From Pseudonocardia alaniniphila (GTDB lineage: Bacteria > Actinomycetota > Actinomycetes > Mycobacteriales > Pseudonocardiaceae), in assembly GCF_022524485.1 (NCBI RefSeq), contig NZ_JAKXMK010000004.1, positions 348,306 to 412,305 of the forward strand: 64,000 bases of DNA. Reading direction: 5' to 3'. The notes under the pieces were generated by a model. It did not search any database and was not told the origin of the DNA. It saw only the letters and a list, made by a program, of their open reading frames with translations. The position numbers and the translations under genes are program-made. Below, piece after piece: positions 14,953 to 24,087 of the stretch (positions are counted from its first letter, which is position 1; every line of letters starts with the position of its first letter).

Positions 14953-15438
14953 TCAGTTGTGTGACAACAGTGTGTTGCGCACATGCTTTCTCCAGTAATG
15001 GGGGTCTTCGCCCACCACGTGCTCGTGGCAGAGCAGCATGAGCACGATGGCGGGTCCGACTGGATAGATGGCGGGATAGAGGTCAGTCTCTACGAACTTG
15101 TCGCACCAGTCGCAGGAATTCGGCGATTCTGCAGCGGCCGCGAGGAAGCAGTCAGCGCACATCAGGTGCCCGGGCAGGGCGGCGAGACCGAAACACAGCT
15201 GCGGTGTGGGGAGATGACGGCACGAGGTCCAGTCAACAGAGCCTCCCATGCGGCCGTGCTTATCGTCCTCGGACGGACGGTTCACCGGTCCGTACTTGAA
15301 CTTCCCGCCGAGCAACCATTTTTGGATCACGCGATTGGTGACGGGCGTTCTCTCCACACGCACGCTGGGTGCTGCACTGACCGTTCGGGCGGCCTCATCG
15401 AACGCCGCCATTGTCTGGTCATCGGTTGGAGTGGTCAT
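14953..15438 (-). CDS. Cys/His-rich protein of unknown function
   Basis: This 161-residue protein has several potential metal ligands in order: CRHL near residue 73, CADC near 95, CDWC near 110 and CHEHV near 137. The arrangement suggests a treble-clef or HNH-like zinc domain in the C-terminal two thirds. The N-terminal 40 residues look disordered. ATG 15438 follows AAGGAA. It may be a phage-type DNA-binding or nuclease-like factor, but no catalytic motif is certain. Confidence 0.55.
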   Translation of the reverse strand: MTTPTDDQTMAAFDEAARTVSAAPSVRVERTPVTNRVIQKWLLGGKFKYGPVNRPSEDDKHGRMGGSVDWTSCRHLPTPQLCFGLAALPGHLMCADCFLAAAAESPNSCDWCDKFVETDLYPAIYPVGPAIVLMLLCHEHVVGEDPHYWRKHVRNTLLSHN

Positions 15439-15558
15439 TGTGGATTCCTTTCTTGTGCTTATATCTTGTGGGTGTTTGTGTGGGAGAGTGGGAGCGGGTG
15501 CGCGAGCTCGCGTCCTGGTCCGTGGGAGTTACGAGTTCTTTCCTGCATCGCAGTCGGT

Positions 15559-15747
15559 CTAGCCCACACCCACCGGGTTGTCCCTGATGAGACGTAGCGG
15601 TCGGTTTCCGTCAAAGACGAACTCACGATGCCCCTGTCCGCGAGGGCAGGTCAGCTCGTGGTAGACGTAGAGGACCTCGCTATTGCGGTTGATCACCACT
15701 CGCGTAGCCGTGCAGAACGGGCACAGTTCCGATCGCGTGACGTTCAT
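15559..15747 (-). CDS. Small zinc-ribbon-like protein
   Basis: This 62-residue protein starts at ATG 15747 behind a GGAGG site. CPFC at residues 9-12 and a later CPRGQGH give four possible zinc ligands around a beta segment (TRVVINRNSEVLYVYHEL). It is the first gene after the candidate origin, reading away from it. Function is unknown. Confidence 0.6.
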   Translation of the reverse strand: MNVTRSELCPFCTATRVVINRNSEVLYVYHELTCPRGQGHREFVFDGNRPLRLIRDNPVGVG

Positions 15748-15850
15748 TTCTCCTCCAAGGTCGCCGTCATCGAGCACGATACGACATTCAGGCGGTCGGT
15801 CTCGAAACTTGGCTTTCCCCCATTCACGACAGGGCACGACGGCGCACGCA

Positions 15851-15976
15851 GGTATGGCGGGTATGACGGGTATGCATTCCCGCCATATAAATATATAAAG
15901 AGAAAAAGTACAGTATTATTGTGTATATGCGCCCGCGAGGCTGTCCCCATACCCGCCATACCCGCCATACCCGCAT
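15851..15976. other. Candidate replication origin with inverted iterons
   Basis: Three near-copies of GCGGGTATG read rightward at 15851-15875, and three or more copies in inverted orientation (CATACCCGC) lie at 15947-15976. Between them, 15884-15928 is almost pure A/T, including ATATAAATATATAAAG. The block lies directly downstream of the replication-protein gene. Iterons beside an AT-rich unwinding region are the usual form of an initiator-dependent origin. The arms could alternatively form a large stem. Confidence 0.6.
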
Positions 15977-15997
15977 GCGCACATCGAGGGCGGCGGG

Positions 15998-17995
15998 TCA
16001 GGTCAGCTCTTCGACATCAAGTGACCAGACGACCTTGCCCTGGTAGCCGTCTGGACGGTCCGACGTGCCCTCGATCCGCTTGAGCGCCCTCTGTAGGCTG
16101 CGTTCGCTGAACGGCGGGTTGTGCTCGTCGCCGAGGCGGTACACCTCGGTAGCGGGCACGCCGCCTTCGTGTTCAGTCAGCAGGCCCGTCAGCCACCGAT
16201 CGATCGCACTGCGGGGCTTCTCCGACTTCGGCGGAGCCAAGATGTCGGACACGCTCAGCGGGGATTCCCCGAGCCACTCGACCTTGGACGTGCGGGTCTG
16301 GCCCTCGTCGGTATTCACCCAGTGTTCGACAGTGCGTCCCTGCAGGCTCGGTGTGGTAGGTGGAGCCAGGTTGTTCTTGCCGTTGGAGAGCACGAACTGA
16401 TCCGGCTCCTCGGGATGCTTGACCATCGCCATCGACGCCCGGCACACCTGGGACCACACGAGCAGCCCGGAGATCATCACGCCGATGTCGCCCGAGTCCT
16501 GCCGCTTGTTGAAGTGCACGATGCCCAGCACAGCGCAGGCCGCCTCGTCAGCCATGGTGTTGATCGGCTCCAGAGCTCGCCTGAGCTTGCGCTGCTGGCG
16601 CTCGTCGACGTCCGGATCGAGCGCGGACAGAATGGGGTCGAGCACGACCAGGCCGACGTCCTCGGACTTGATCAGCTCGGTCATCTGCTCGTTGTCCGTG
16701 GGCAAGTTGACGTTGTCCGTCTCCCCCGCCTCGTCAGCCTCCACGAACAAGACTCGCTCCATGTCCGCTCCGGCTGCGATGAGGCGCGGCACGAGGGTGT
16801 ACTCCCACGCGTCCTCAGTGGCTACGTAGATCACGCTGCGGGGCACGCCGTGGTACTCGCCTTCGACTTCGCCACGGGTCACGCGAGCAGCGAGGTCCAC
16901 ACCCACCGTCGACTTACCCGAGCCCTCCCGGCCACCAAGCAGGCACAGCGCTCCCGTCGGCACGCGGTCGGTCCAGAGCCACTTCTGACGGCGCGCCTTC
17001 ACGCTCGACGCCCGCACGACCCGGAGCTTGCGCACTGGCACCGCATCAGGTGGTGTGGTGGCCTGCTCGGCGGACTTCTCGAGCATCTCCTGGAACCGGC
17101 CCTCGCGCTCGAACCGCTCCGACACCACGTGACCGGCCAGCAGCTCCGCGAGGCGATCCAGGCTCACCCCGTCCTCTACACCCGCGAGCACGACGCCGTG
17201 GAACTGGTCGCTGCGGTTGCCACCCTCGCTCGCGTATCGACGCAGGAGGCTCGTTACGCGTGTTTCAGATCGACGCTGACGTCCCGTCGTACCTGTGCCC
17301 TGTCGTCGCTTCGTCGCGCGTCGCGGAGAGCCCTGGGGACGAATCAGCGCCTCCAGTTCGTCGACCGTCCATCGCTCGGTCGGCCTCGCCGTGATCATCA
17401 CCTCGCGCGGGTGTGGGAGCACCGGCTTGTATGAGGTGAAGGTCGGTACGCGGAGCCACTTCACATGAGACTGCGCATGATCCGCACCTACAGCGTTCTT
17501 GAGGTCCTTGTTCAGGCGCTGGTGCGTCGCAAGGTCGACCGCCTCGGCCAGGGGCAGAATGTCGTGCTCGTTCCACACCCGCCGACCGTCGATCATTGCT
17601 GAACGGCCGGACCGCGAGCGCCATGCGCCCTTGCTGACGAGCCGGCGCAGGAGAATCTGGTCAACCGCCTTCGGCTCTCCGGCGTCGGACAAGTAGTCGA
17701 CGTCAAGCCAGAGGCAGGACATCGGCTCGACCGGCTTACTGACCTCGGCGCTAAGACCGCCCTCGGGTGTGGTGTCGGTCGTTTGTCGCAGAGCCGGGCA
17801 AAAGAACACGTTGGTCGTGGCGTTGTGCTTCGCCGCGTCGGCGAGGAACTTGCCCTTCTCCGCAGGCCACTCGTAGAAGACCGCCTTGTTGGGCGCATCG
17901 CCATACGAGACGGCCACGTAGCCCTCAGCGTCGCTGAACAGATCGTCGAAGTACGGATCGAGGGTCTTGCTGAAGTCGAGAATGACTGCGCTCAC
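15998..17995 (-). CDS. Primase-like / AAA ATPase replication protein
   Basis: This 665-residue protein has three parts. The N-terminal region (about residues 1-230) resembles a degenerate archaeo-eukaryotic primase domain with CLWLDVDY near residue 95, an acidic motif like the catalytic DxD. The central RecA-like ATPase (about residues 340-550) has Walker A GGREGSGKST near residue 358 and Walker B VGLVVLDPILS. A C-terminal winged-helix-like segment (about residues 590-660) follows. This is the RepA/AAA_25 architecture of replicative helicase loaders in phages and satellites. It overlaps the HTH gene upstream by four bases and reads towards the candidate origin. Confidence 0.8.
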   Translation of the reverse strand: MSAVILDFSKTLDPYFDDLFSDAEGYVAVSYGDAPNKAVFYEWPAEKGKFLADAAKHNATTNVFFCPALRQTTDTTPEGGLSAEVSKPVEPMSCLWLDVDYLSDAGEPKAVDQILLRRLVSKGAWRSRSGRSAMIDGRRVWNEHDILPLAEAVDLATHQRLNKDLKNAVGADHAQSHVKWLRVPTFTSYKPVLPHPREVMITARPTERWTVDELEALIRPQGSPRRATKRRQGTGTTGRQRRSETRVTSLLRRYASEGGNRSDQFHGVVLAGVEDGVSLDRLAELLAGHVVSERFEREGRFQEMLEKSAEQATTPPDAVPVRKLRVVRASSVKARRQKWLWTDRVPTGALCLLGGREGSGKSTVGVDLAARVTRGEVEGEYHGVPRSVIYVATEDAWEYTLVPRLIAAGADMERVLFVEADEAGETDNVNLPTDNEQMTELIKSEDVGLVVLDPILSALDPDVDERQQRKLRRALEPINTMADEAACAVLGIVHFNKRQDSGDIGVMISGLLVWSQVCRASMAMVKHPEEPDQFVLSNGKNNLAPPTTPSLQGRTVEHWVNTDEGQTRTSKVEWLGESPLSVSDILAPPKSEKPRSAIDRWLTGLLTEHEGGVPATEVYRLGDEHNPPFSERSLQRALKRIEGTSDRPDGYQGKVVWSLDVEELT

Positions 17996-18303
17996 GCCTC
18001 GGTCCGCCTGCTCAGCAGCTCAGCGCCGGTGACGATCTCGCCCGTGCCCTTGAGTCGGTACCTCTTGCTGGGGTCGATTCTGACTGACGGTCGGCTACTT
18101 GTCTTTCCGGCCCTGGCAGAAGGCTGTGTGTTCGCCGCGTGTCGATGCGCTATGAACCGCTCAATCGCTGAATCGTGAACGAGCCACGTGCCTCGCTTCG
18201 CTTGATCGGCTTGCAAGTGATTCCTCCTGATCCAGTGATGGACCGTCTGAACGGTTACTCCAAATATGTCTGCTACCTCGGCAATTGTGCGCCAGTCACG
18301 CAT
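17992..18303 (-). CDS. Excisionase/MerR-like HTH protein
   Basis: This 103-residue protein starts MRDWRTIAEVADIFGVTVQT and continues VHHWIRRNHLQADQAKRGTW. It is a winged HTH of the MerR/excisionase type (helix-turn-helix at residues 5-25, wing at about 30-42). A basic linker and a C-terminal strand region follow. ATG 18303 has AAGGAG six bases ahead. The stop overlaps the replication gene start (ATGA). Position opposite the integrase fits a directionality factor and regulator of replication. Confidence 0.75.
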   Translation of the reverse strand: MRDWRTIAEVADIFGVTVQTVHHWIRRNHLQADQAKRGTWLVHDSAIERFIAHRHAANTQPSARAGKTSSRPSVRIDPSKRYRLKGTGEIVTGAELLSRRTEA

Positions 18304-18365
18304 CGGTTCTCCTTTCAAGGTCATGCCCATAATGTAACAATGAACAATTTGAAGAGGGCAAGGCG

Positions 18366-18602
18366 TCAGTGATACACCTCACACGCATGCACAAAGCTGC
18401 AGGTAGTGTCGCCAGTGAGACGTGGTGCGTCAAGACTGCGGCAATCCGAATCACAGAGAACCTGTTTGCGCTGGTCGCACTGAAGACAACGCGTCGACGC
18501 GGCCTGTAACGGTTTGGACGAGGTTCTGAGTTGTCCTACGGTCAGATCAGCAACACGCCACACCAACCGATGGCCCTCTGAGCGAAGTCGCTCGGGGGTC
18601 AT
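18366..18602 (-). CDS. Small Cys-rich protein of unknown function
   Basis: ATG 18602 follows GGAGA with seven bases between. The 78-residue product begins TPERLRSEGHRLVWRVADL and contains CLQCDQRKQVLCDSDC, a cluster that could bind zinc, with one more cysteine near the end. It lies between the divergent excisionase and integrase genes, where elements usually keep their switch, so a regulatory role is possible. No family is recognised. Confidence 0.45.
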   Translation of the reverse strand: MTPERLRSEGHRLVWRVADLTVGQLRTSSKPLQAASTRCLQCDQRKQVLCDSDCRSLDAPRLTGDTTCSFVHACEVYH

Positions 18603-18630
18603 CGTCGTATCTCCAGAAAGAAGGACCAGT

Positions 18631-19989
18631 ATGAGCGGCAAGGGACACATCTATAAGCGGTGTGGGTGCACTGTCGTCGAGAACGGCACGCGCAAGCAGC
18701 TGGGCAAGGGCTGCCCGCAGCTCAAGCGGCCCGACGGCGCATGGAATCCGAGGCATGGCACGTGGACCTTCGCCATCTCCGTCGAGGGCGAGCGGGGTAG
18801 CCGGAAGCAGATCGTGCGGGGCGGATACGACAGCCAGCGCGAGGCGCAGGCAGCGATGGACGAGCTCAAAGGCAAGGCCGCCCGGGGGATCGACGTCGCC
18901 TCTCGCCTCACCGTGGGCCAGTACTTGCGGGAATGGATCGGCTCGAAGAAGGACATCAAGCGCAACACGCTGCGCAGCTACACGGGCCATATCGACCGCT
19001 ACTGGGACCCACACCTCGGGCACCTACGGCTCGCTGACCTACGCGTGCAACACGTGGCGACGGTGTTCGCGGCGATCGACAGCCACAACGAGCTATGTCG
19101 GCGGGGCAAGGCCATACGGCCGGTGGGTCCTGCCTCGGTGCAACGAATCCGGGCGACCCTGCGGACGGCTCTCTCTGACGCGCTGCGTCAGGGGCTCATC
19201 ACGACGAATCCGGCCGCCCTGGTCAAGCTGCCCAGCGCGAAGAGGCCCAAAGGGCTGGTGTGGACCGATGACAGGGTCGAGCGCTGGCAAGCCGAGGTGG
19301 ATGTGCTGGTGGCGAAGGGCATGCGTCTGAAGAAGGCCCGTGCGGCTGTCTCCACACCCTCCAAGGTCATGGTGTGGCGGCCCGATCAGCTCGGAACGTT
19401 TCTGGACAGCGCAAGCGCTGATCCGCTGTACGCGCTCTGGCACCTGTACGCGTTCCGCGGGCTGCGTCGGGGCGAGGCGTGCGGTCTTGAGTGGCCCGAG
19501 GTCGATCTCGCCGGGGGCACCATCACGATCGTTCGGCAGCGAATCTCTATCGGCGGTGTGGTGCACGAGGACACGCCGAAATCCGACGCGGGGGAGCGGA
19601 CCATCGCGCTCGATGCGGGCACGGTGATGGCGCTCAAGGCCCATCGCAAGCAGCAGCTCGCGGATCGGCTCGCGGCCGGGGGCGAGTGGGTCGAATCCGG
19701 GAAGGTCTTCACCACACGCGACGGAAGGCCGCTCGATCCGGAGCACGTCACCGACCGCTTCTACGACCTGTGCGTGGACGCTGGGGTTCCGCCCATCCGC
19801 CTGCACGACCTCAGGCATGGGGCGGCCTCGCTGATGCTCGCGGCCGGCGTCTCGATGAAGACGGTCCAGGAGACCCTGGGCCACTCCAACATCGCGCTGA
19901 CCGCGAACACGTATACGTCGGTCTACCCCGAGGTCGCACAGGCAGCAGCAGAAGCCGCGGCTGCCCTCGTGCCCCGCGCTGCACGCTGA
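18631..19989 (+). CDS. int: Tyrosine-type site-specific integrase
   Basis: This 452-residue tyrosine recombinase is of the actinobacterial type. It has a Cys-containing N-terminus (HIYKRCGCTVVENG), an arm-binding domain, a SAM-like core-binding domain (about residues 90-190) and a catalytic domain. Catalytic residues are visible: Arg in FRGLRRGEACGL near 278, His-x2-Arg in LHDLRHGAAS near 391-394, the LGHSN histidine box and the nucleophile Tyr in ANTYTSVYPE near 428. The start ATG 18631 has AAGGA ahead; the longer frame from 18514 is less likely. It should recombine the 50-bp att sites. It sits 1.5 kb from attR rather than next to it. Confidence 0.95.
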   Translation: MSGKGHIYKRCGCTVVENGTRKQLGKGCPQLKRPDGAWNPRHGTWTFAISVEGERGSRKQIVRGGYDSQREAQAAMDELKGKAARGIDVASRLTVGQYLREWIGSKKDIKRNTLRSYTGHIDRYWDPHLGHLRLADLRVQHVATVFAAIDSHNELCRRGKAIRPVGPASVQRIRATLRTALSDALRQGLITTNPAALVKLPSAKRPKGLVWTDDRVERWQAEVDVLVAKGMRLKKARAAVSTPSKVMVWRPDQLGTFLDSASADPLYALWHLYAFRGLRRGEACGLEWPEVDLAGGTITIVRQRISIGGVVHEDTPKSDAGERTIALDAGTVMALKAHRKQQLADRLAAGGEWVESGKVFTTRDGRPLDPEHVTDRFYDLCVDAGVPPIRLHDLRHGAASLMLAAGVSMKTVQETLGHSNIALTANTYTSVYPEVAQAAAEAAAALVPRAAR

Positions 19990-20250
19990 TCACTTCCGTC
20001 CGCGAAAGATCCTCGCGATCTCGATGAGGAAGTTGATCAAGCGATCCAGGACCTGCAGCACGACGTTGCGGCGCGGCTTCTTCGCCTTAGCGATCGCGAT
20101 CTTGCGGATGTCTTTGGGCGGAACACCCTGGAGACGCAGCGACCAGCTGGTGAGGTGGACGTCGAGGAACGTCATGACGCTCTCGCTACACGCCGCCATC
20201 AGCGCGATCAGGCAGACGAAACCGACCCAGGTGAAGTCGATGAAGGGCAT
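19990..20250 (-). CDS. Tiny membrane protein A of the element
   Basis: This 86-residue protein has one clear N-terminal transmembrane helix (WVGFVCLIALMAACSES, about residues 8-24) and a possible amphipathic helix at the C-terminus (LINFLIEIARIFRGRK). A basic segment (IAIAKAKKPRRN) lies between. It converges with the integrase with no gap. It is the first of three similar-sized membrane proteins in this arm of the element. Confidence 0.55.
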   Translation of the reverse strand: MPFIDFTWVGFVCLIALMAACSESVMTFLDVHLTSWSLRLQGVPPKDIRKIAIAKAKKPRRNVVLQVLDRLINFLIEIARIFRGRK

Positions 20251-20430
20251 GGGAAGAAGACCTTTCTGAGGTCACGGCATCGAGATCGCCGTAAGCCCGA
20301 GAGCCAGGCTTGTTCGCGATCTATCAAGGCCGCTCCTCAGCTAGAGGGATTCTCCCATCCCAGGGACTCGCGGACTGTAGCAGTGCCGACCCGCACCGTG
20401 ACGACCACCCACTCCGGTGCTGCCCGCTGA

Positions 20431-20649
20431 TCACTTCTTGAGCTTCAAGATCAGGGCGAGGATCTGCACAAGCAGGTTGACGCGGTTGGCTTGCTTGAGC
20501 AGGTAGTCGTGGATCTTCGCCTCTGGCATGTTCTGCTTCCGCATGATCGCCGGGACGATCCACAAGTGGAAAATCTTGCCAAGCGCCTCGATGATGAGCG
20601 CTCCGCCCGCCAACATGCAGGCAGCAAAAACCCAGCTAACGTCGAACAC
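20431..20649 (-). CDS. Tiny membrane protein B of the element
   Basis: GTG 20649 follows AGGAGA with five bases between; the longer upstream frame has no such site. The 72-residue product begins VFDVSWVFAACMLAGGALII, a transmembrane helix. A second hydrophobic stretch at the end (VNLLVQILALILKLKK) finishes with lysines. The middle is charged (MRKQNMPEAKIHDYLL). It could be holin-like or a small membrane regulator; function is unknown. Confidence 0.6.
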   Translation of the reverse strand: MFDVSWVFAACMLAGGALIIEALGKIFHLWIVPAIMRKQNMPEAKIHDYLLKQANRVNLLVQILALILKLKK

Positions 20650-20944
20650 GCGTCTCTCCTGCGCGCTCTGGTGGCTGGGTGCACCGTCACGCGTTGCGAA
20701 TGCTTCGGCTTGCTGTGCGGGGTGTGCAGATGTGTTCTCGGTCGGCGGCGGCTCGGATGGAGCGAGGCAGCCGGGGTGCGGATGTTCTCGAAGTTGGCGA
20801 TTTGTCCCGGTCAGCGTACCGGACCATCGCCACGCGCCCGCGAGGAGTATCACCACGCCCACCGTGCGACGGCCCAGCGTGTCCGTGGGCGCGACTGACG
20901 ATGCGCGTGCATGTGATGACATAGGCGCGAACGTGCAGACGATC

Positions 20945-21148
20945 TCAGGGCGTGCGCTTGATCGACTTCATCGCGCCGATCGCAGCACGGATCGCTGGCC
21001 CCACGCCCACGCTTCGGACCTTGTGCACAGCATCAGCGGCGACCTTGAGGTCTTCCTTGCCGCCCTTGAGGTAGACGACAAGCAAGAACGCGAGGACGAA
21101 GAAGAGGCTGGCCAGCGGAACGAGGGCGATCAGGAGCAGGTCGGACAC
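20945..21148 (-). CDS. Tiny membrane protein C of the element
   Basis: GTG 21148 follows GGGAGA with four bases between. The 67-residue product has one N-terminal transmembrane helix (LIALVPLASLFFVLAFLLVV, residues 6-25). A basic, amphipathic tail ends AIGAMKSIKRTP. It is the gene closest to attR and reads leftward. Function is unknown. Confidence 0.6.
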   Translation of the reverse strand: MSDLLLIALVPLASLFFVLAFLLVVYLKGGKEDLKVAADAVHKVRSVGVGPAIRAAIGAMKSIKRTP

Positions 21149-21504
21149 GTACTCTCCCAATACCAAGGGCCGCCTGCGCCGAGCGTCGCAAGCATGTGGC
21201 CCGGGTCTGGGACCTACGTGTACTGCTCTCCGCGGGAACAGAGTTGGCGATCCTGGCCTGATCCTTGGGGTGACGTTCACTGTCTTGGCTCGGCCGGGGG
21301 TCGTGCGCGATCCCGGACAAGACAGGAACGATCGATCGGGCTTCGGTACGCCGTTCTGGGTGCCTCTCGGAGGGAGAGTACATGGCGGTTACCGCACCGG
21401 ACGTGTCGGGTATGTCCGGAACACGCCCGTTGTCACACCGTTGTCATCTGGTTGGTGTGGTGAGGGGCGAAGATCGCCTTACAAGCGATCTACCAGGGAA
21501 AAGG
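21149..21504. other. Non-coding right arm next to attR
   Basis: No supported gene lies here. Two short inverted repeats are visible: CCGGAC / GTCCGG at 21397-21402 and 21414-21419, and TCACACC / GGTGTG at 21433-21439 and 21454-21459. The 10-mer GTTGTCACAC at 21429 also occurs at 9993, near attL. These are candidate integrase arm-type or excisionase sites. Confidence 0.4.
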
Positions 21505-21580
<76 letters not shown>

Positions 21581-21667
21581 ATGTCGTGACGCCCTACCGC
21601 TCGGCGCCGAGGAGGAACGCTACACGTTCATCCTCCGAGCCGTGCGGCGGGGGTAGCCCCGACACAG

Positions 21668-21741
21668 GGTGAGTGACGGGACTCGAACCCGCGACTTCCT
21701 GGACCACAACCAGGTGCTCTACCAGCTGAGCTACACCCACC
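21668..21741 (-). tRNA. tRNA-His (anticodon GUG)
   Basis: The acceptor stem is GTGGGTG with CACTCAC (one G-U pair), and the D-arm is TAGCTCAGCTGGTAGAGCA. The anticodon loop holds GTG within TTGTGGT, and the T-arm is GGTTCGAGTCC. A G at position -1 (21741) opposite C73 is the histidine identity element. It precedes the oligoribonuclease gene in transcription order on the other side of tRNA-Lys. Confidence 0.95.
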
Positions 21742-21774
21742 ATGGTTCCGGCCTCGACCGGAACCTCCACAAGC

Positions 21775-22410
21775 CTAGCGCGGCGGCTCCGCAACATCGA
21801 ACCGGGTTACCTCCTGGCTCGCGACCTGCGCCGCAGCGGCTTGCGCCTGCTCCGTGGTCGGTCCCGGCGCTGCGACGAAGAGGGTGCGCCGGTAGTACTC
21901 GAGCTCGCGGATCGACTCCTCGATATCGGCGAGCGCCCGGTGCGCCAATCCCTTCTCGGGCTTCGCGTAGAACACCCGGGGGAACCAGCGGCGGCACAGC
22001 TCCTTCACCGAGCTGACGTCGACCATGCGGTAGTGCAGGTGGGCGTCGAGTTCGGGCATGTCGCGGGAGAGGAAGCCGCGGTCGGTGGCGATCGAGTTGC
22101 CGGCGAGCGGGGCGCTGCGCGGCTCCGGGACGTGCTCACGGATGTAGGCCAGCGCGAGTGCCTCGGCTTCGGCGATCGTGACGTTCGACGCACGGACGGC
22201 CTCGGTCAGGCCGGAGTGGGCGTGCATCTCACGCACGACGTCGGGCATGCCGGCGAGCGCCGACTCGTCCGCATGGATGACGACGTCGACACCGCGGCCG
22301 AGCACATTCAGGTCGCCATCGGTCACCAAGACGGCAATCTCGATGAGGGCGTCGCGCCGGAGATCCAGCCCGGTCATCTCGCAGTCGATCCATACCAGAC
22401 GGTCGTTCAC
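21775..22410 (-). CDS. orn: Oligoribonuclease
   Basis: This 3'-to-5' exoribonuclease of the DEDDh family clears 2-5 nt RNA fragments and pGp[11 protein letters not shown] near the N-terminus carries the first Asp-Glu pair. The second Asp region is SIATDRGFL near residue 108, and the final His/Asp motif reads [11 protein letters not shown] near residue 159. A Pro/Ala tail of about 25 residues is extra, as in many actinobacteria. I prefer GTG 22410 (VNDRLVW) on family alignment; GTG 22419 is also in frame. Location beside tRNA-His is typical of actinobacterial genomes. Confidence 0.93.
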   Translation of the reverse strand: MNDRLVWIDCEMTGLDLRRDALIEIAVLVTDGDLNVLGRGVDVVIHADESALAGMPDVVREMHAHSGLTEAVRASNVTIAEAEALALAYIREHVPEPRSAPLAGNSIATDRGFLSRDMPELDAHLHYRMVDVSSVKELCRRWFPRVFYAKPEKGLAHRALADIEESIRELEYYRRTLFVAAPGPTTEQAQAAAAQVASQEVTRFDVAEPPR

Positions 22411-22512
22411 CCCCGTCACATTAGGCCCGGGGCCGCAGCCACCGCCCCCCGCGCGGGGTGAGTCGCGTTCGCAGCCCTGCCGGAAGGGTGCCCTCCGGCT
22501 AGGCTCCGGCCC

Positions 22513-24072
22513 GTGGAGAACACAATCGGCGCTGATCAGAGCTCTGCAGCACGGGAAATCTCCGCCGGGTACGCCACCGACGGGGCCGCCCTCGAACTGG
22601 GCACGGTCGTTGTCGACGGGGTGGTCGACCCGTCAGCGCGCGTGCGCATCCCGTTCGCCACGCTCAACCGGCACGGCCTGGTTGCCGGTGCGACGGGCAC
22701 CGGCAAGACCAAGACGTTGCAGGGGATCGCCGAGCAGCTGTCGGATGCCGGGGTCCCGGTGTTCCTGGCCGACATCAAGGGCGATCTGTCGGGGATGTCA
22801 CGGCCCGGTGAGCCCGGACCGAAGATCGAGCAGCGATCCCGGGAGACCGGGGACGACTGGGTGGCCACCGCGTACCCCGTCGACTTCATGTCGCTCGGCG
22901 GCGGCAGCTCGGCCGTCCCGATCCGGGCCACGCTCACACAGTTCGGGCCCATCCTGCTGTCGAAGGTGCTCGACCTCAACGAAACCCAGGAGTCGACGCT
23001 CGGGCTGATCTTCCACTGGGCCGACCAGCGCGGGCTGCCGCTGCTGGACACGAAGGACCTGCGCGCGGTCATCCAGCACCTGACCAGCAGCGAGGGCAAG
23101 GCCGACCTCAAGGGCATCGGCGGGGTCTCCTCGGCCACCGCGGGGGTGATCCTGAGGGCGCTGGTGAACCTCGAGGCCCAGGGCGGGGAGGCCTTCTTCG
23201 GTGAGCCCGAGTTCGAGCCCGCCGACCTCCTCCGGCAGGTCGACGGCAAGGGGGTCGTCACGCTGCTGGAGCTGTCCGACCAGGCGGCCAACCCGCGCCT
23301 GTACTCGACGTTCCTCATGTGGCTGCTCGCGGAGCTGTTCGAGGACCTCCCCGAGGCGGGCGACCTGGACAAGCCCAAGCTCGTGTTCTTCTTCGACGAG
23401 GCGCACCTGCTGTTCACGGACGCGTCCAAGGCGTTCCTGGAACGCATCGAGCAGACGGTGAAGCTCATCCGCTCGAAGGGCGTCGGCGTGTTCTTCTGCA
23501 CCCAGCTGCCGACCGACATCCCGAACGACGTGCTCTCGCAGCTCGGCGCGCGCGTGCAGCACGCACTGCGGGCGTTCACCCCCGACGACCAGGCCGCGCT
23601 GGCCAAGACCGTCCGCACCTACCCGAACACGAAGACCTACGACGTGGAGGAGGCGCTCACCTCGCTGGGCATCGGCGAGGCGATCGTCACAGTGCTCTCC
23701 GAACGGGGTGCGCCCACCCCTGTGGCCTGGGCCCGGATGCGGGCACCGCGTTCGCTGATGGCCGCGATCGGCGACGACGCCGTCACCGCCGCCGCCAAGG
23801 CGTCCCCGCTCTATGCGAAGTACGGGCAGACGGTCGACCGGGAGTCGGCCTACGAGCGGCTCACGGCGAAGATCGCCGAGCCGCCGCCCCTTCCGGCATC
23901 CGCCGACGTCCTGCCGCCCGTCTACGAGCCTCCGCCGCGTCGCGAGCGCGAGGAGCCGAACATGGTCGAGGACGTCCTCGCCTCGCCGGTGGTCAAGTCG
24001 TTCCTCCGGTCGGCGGCGAGCGCGCTGGGAAGGGAAATCACGCGCGGCATGTTCGGCACCCGCCGGAGGTGA
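22513..24072 (+). CDS. HerA-like helicase / DUF853 ATPase
   Basis: This 519-residue P-loop ATPase of the HerA/FtsK superfamily (DUF853, E. coli YjgR type) has Walker [13 protein letters not shown] at about residues 57-68 and Walker [14 protein letters not shown] near residue 293. The arginine-rich C-terminus ends [28 protein letters not shown] is the usual sensor region. These proteins probably form hexameric rings acting on DNA, but their role is not settled. Start is GTG 22513. It is divergent from orn and converges with the PH-domain pair. Confidence 0.9.
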   Translation: MENTIGADQSSAAREISAGYATDGAALELGTVVVDGVVDPSARVRIPFATLNRHGLVAGATGTGKTKTLQGIAEQLSDAGVPVFLADIKGDLSGMSRPGEPGPKIEQRSRETGDDWVATAYPVDFMSLGGGSSAVPIRATLTQFGPILLSKVLDLNETQESTLGLIFHWADQRGLPLLDTKDLRAVIQHLTSSEGKADLKGIGGVSSATAGVILRALVNLEAQGGEAFFGEPEFEPADLLRQVDGKGVVTLLELSDQAANPRLYSTFLMWLLAELFEDLPEAGDLDKPKLVFFFDEAHLLFTDASKAFLERIEQTVKLIRSKGVGVFFCTQLPTDIPNDVLSQLGARVQHALRAFTPDDQAALAKTVRTYPNTKTYDVEEALTSLGIGEAIVTVLSERGAPTPVAWARMRAPRSLMAAIGDDAVTAAAKASPLYAKYGQTVDRESAYERLTAKIAEPPPLPASADVLPPVYEPPPRREREEPNMVEDVLASPVVKSFLRSAASALGREITRGMFGTRRR

Positions 24073-24087
24073 CAGGTCGCGCCCATC

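Noticed and set aside
15851..15976. Repeats read as a CRISPR array
   Set aside because: Units are 9 bases, inverted on either side of an AT core, with no spacers and no cas genes.
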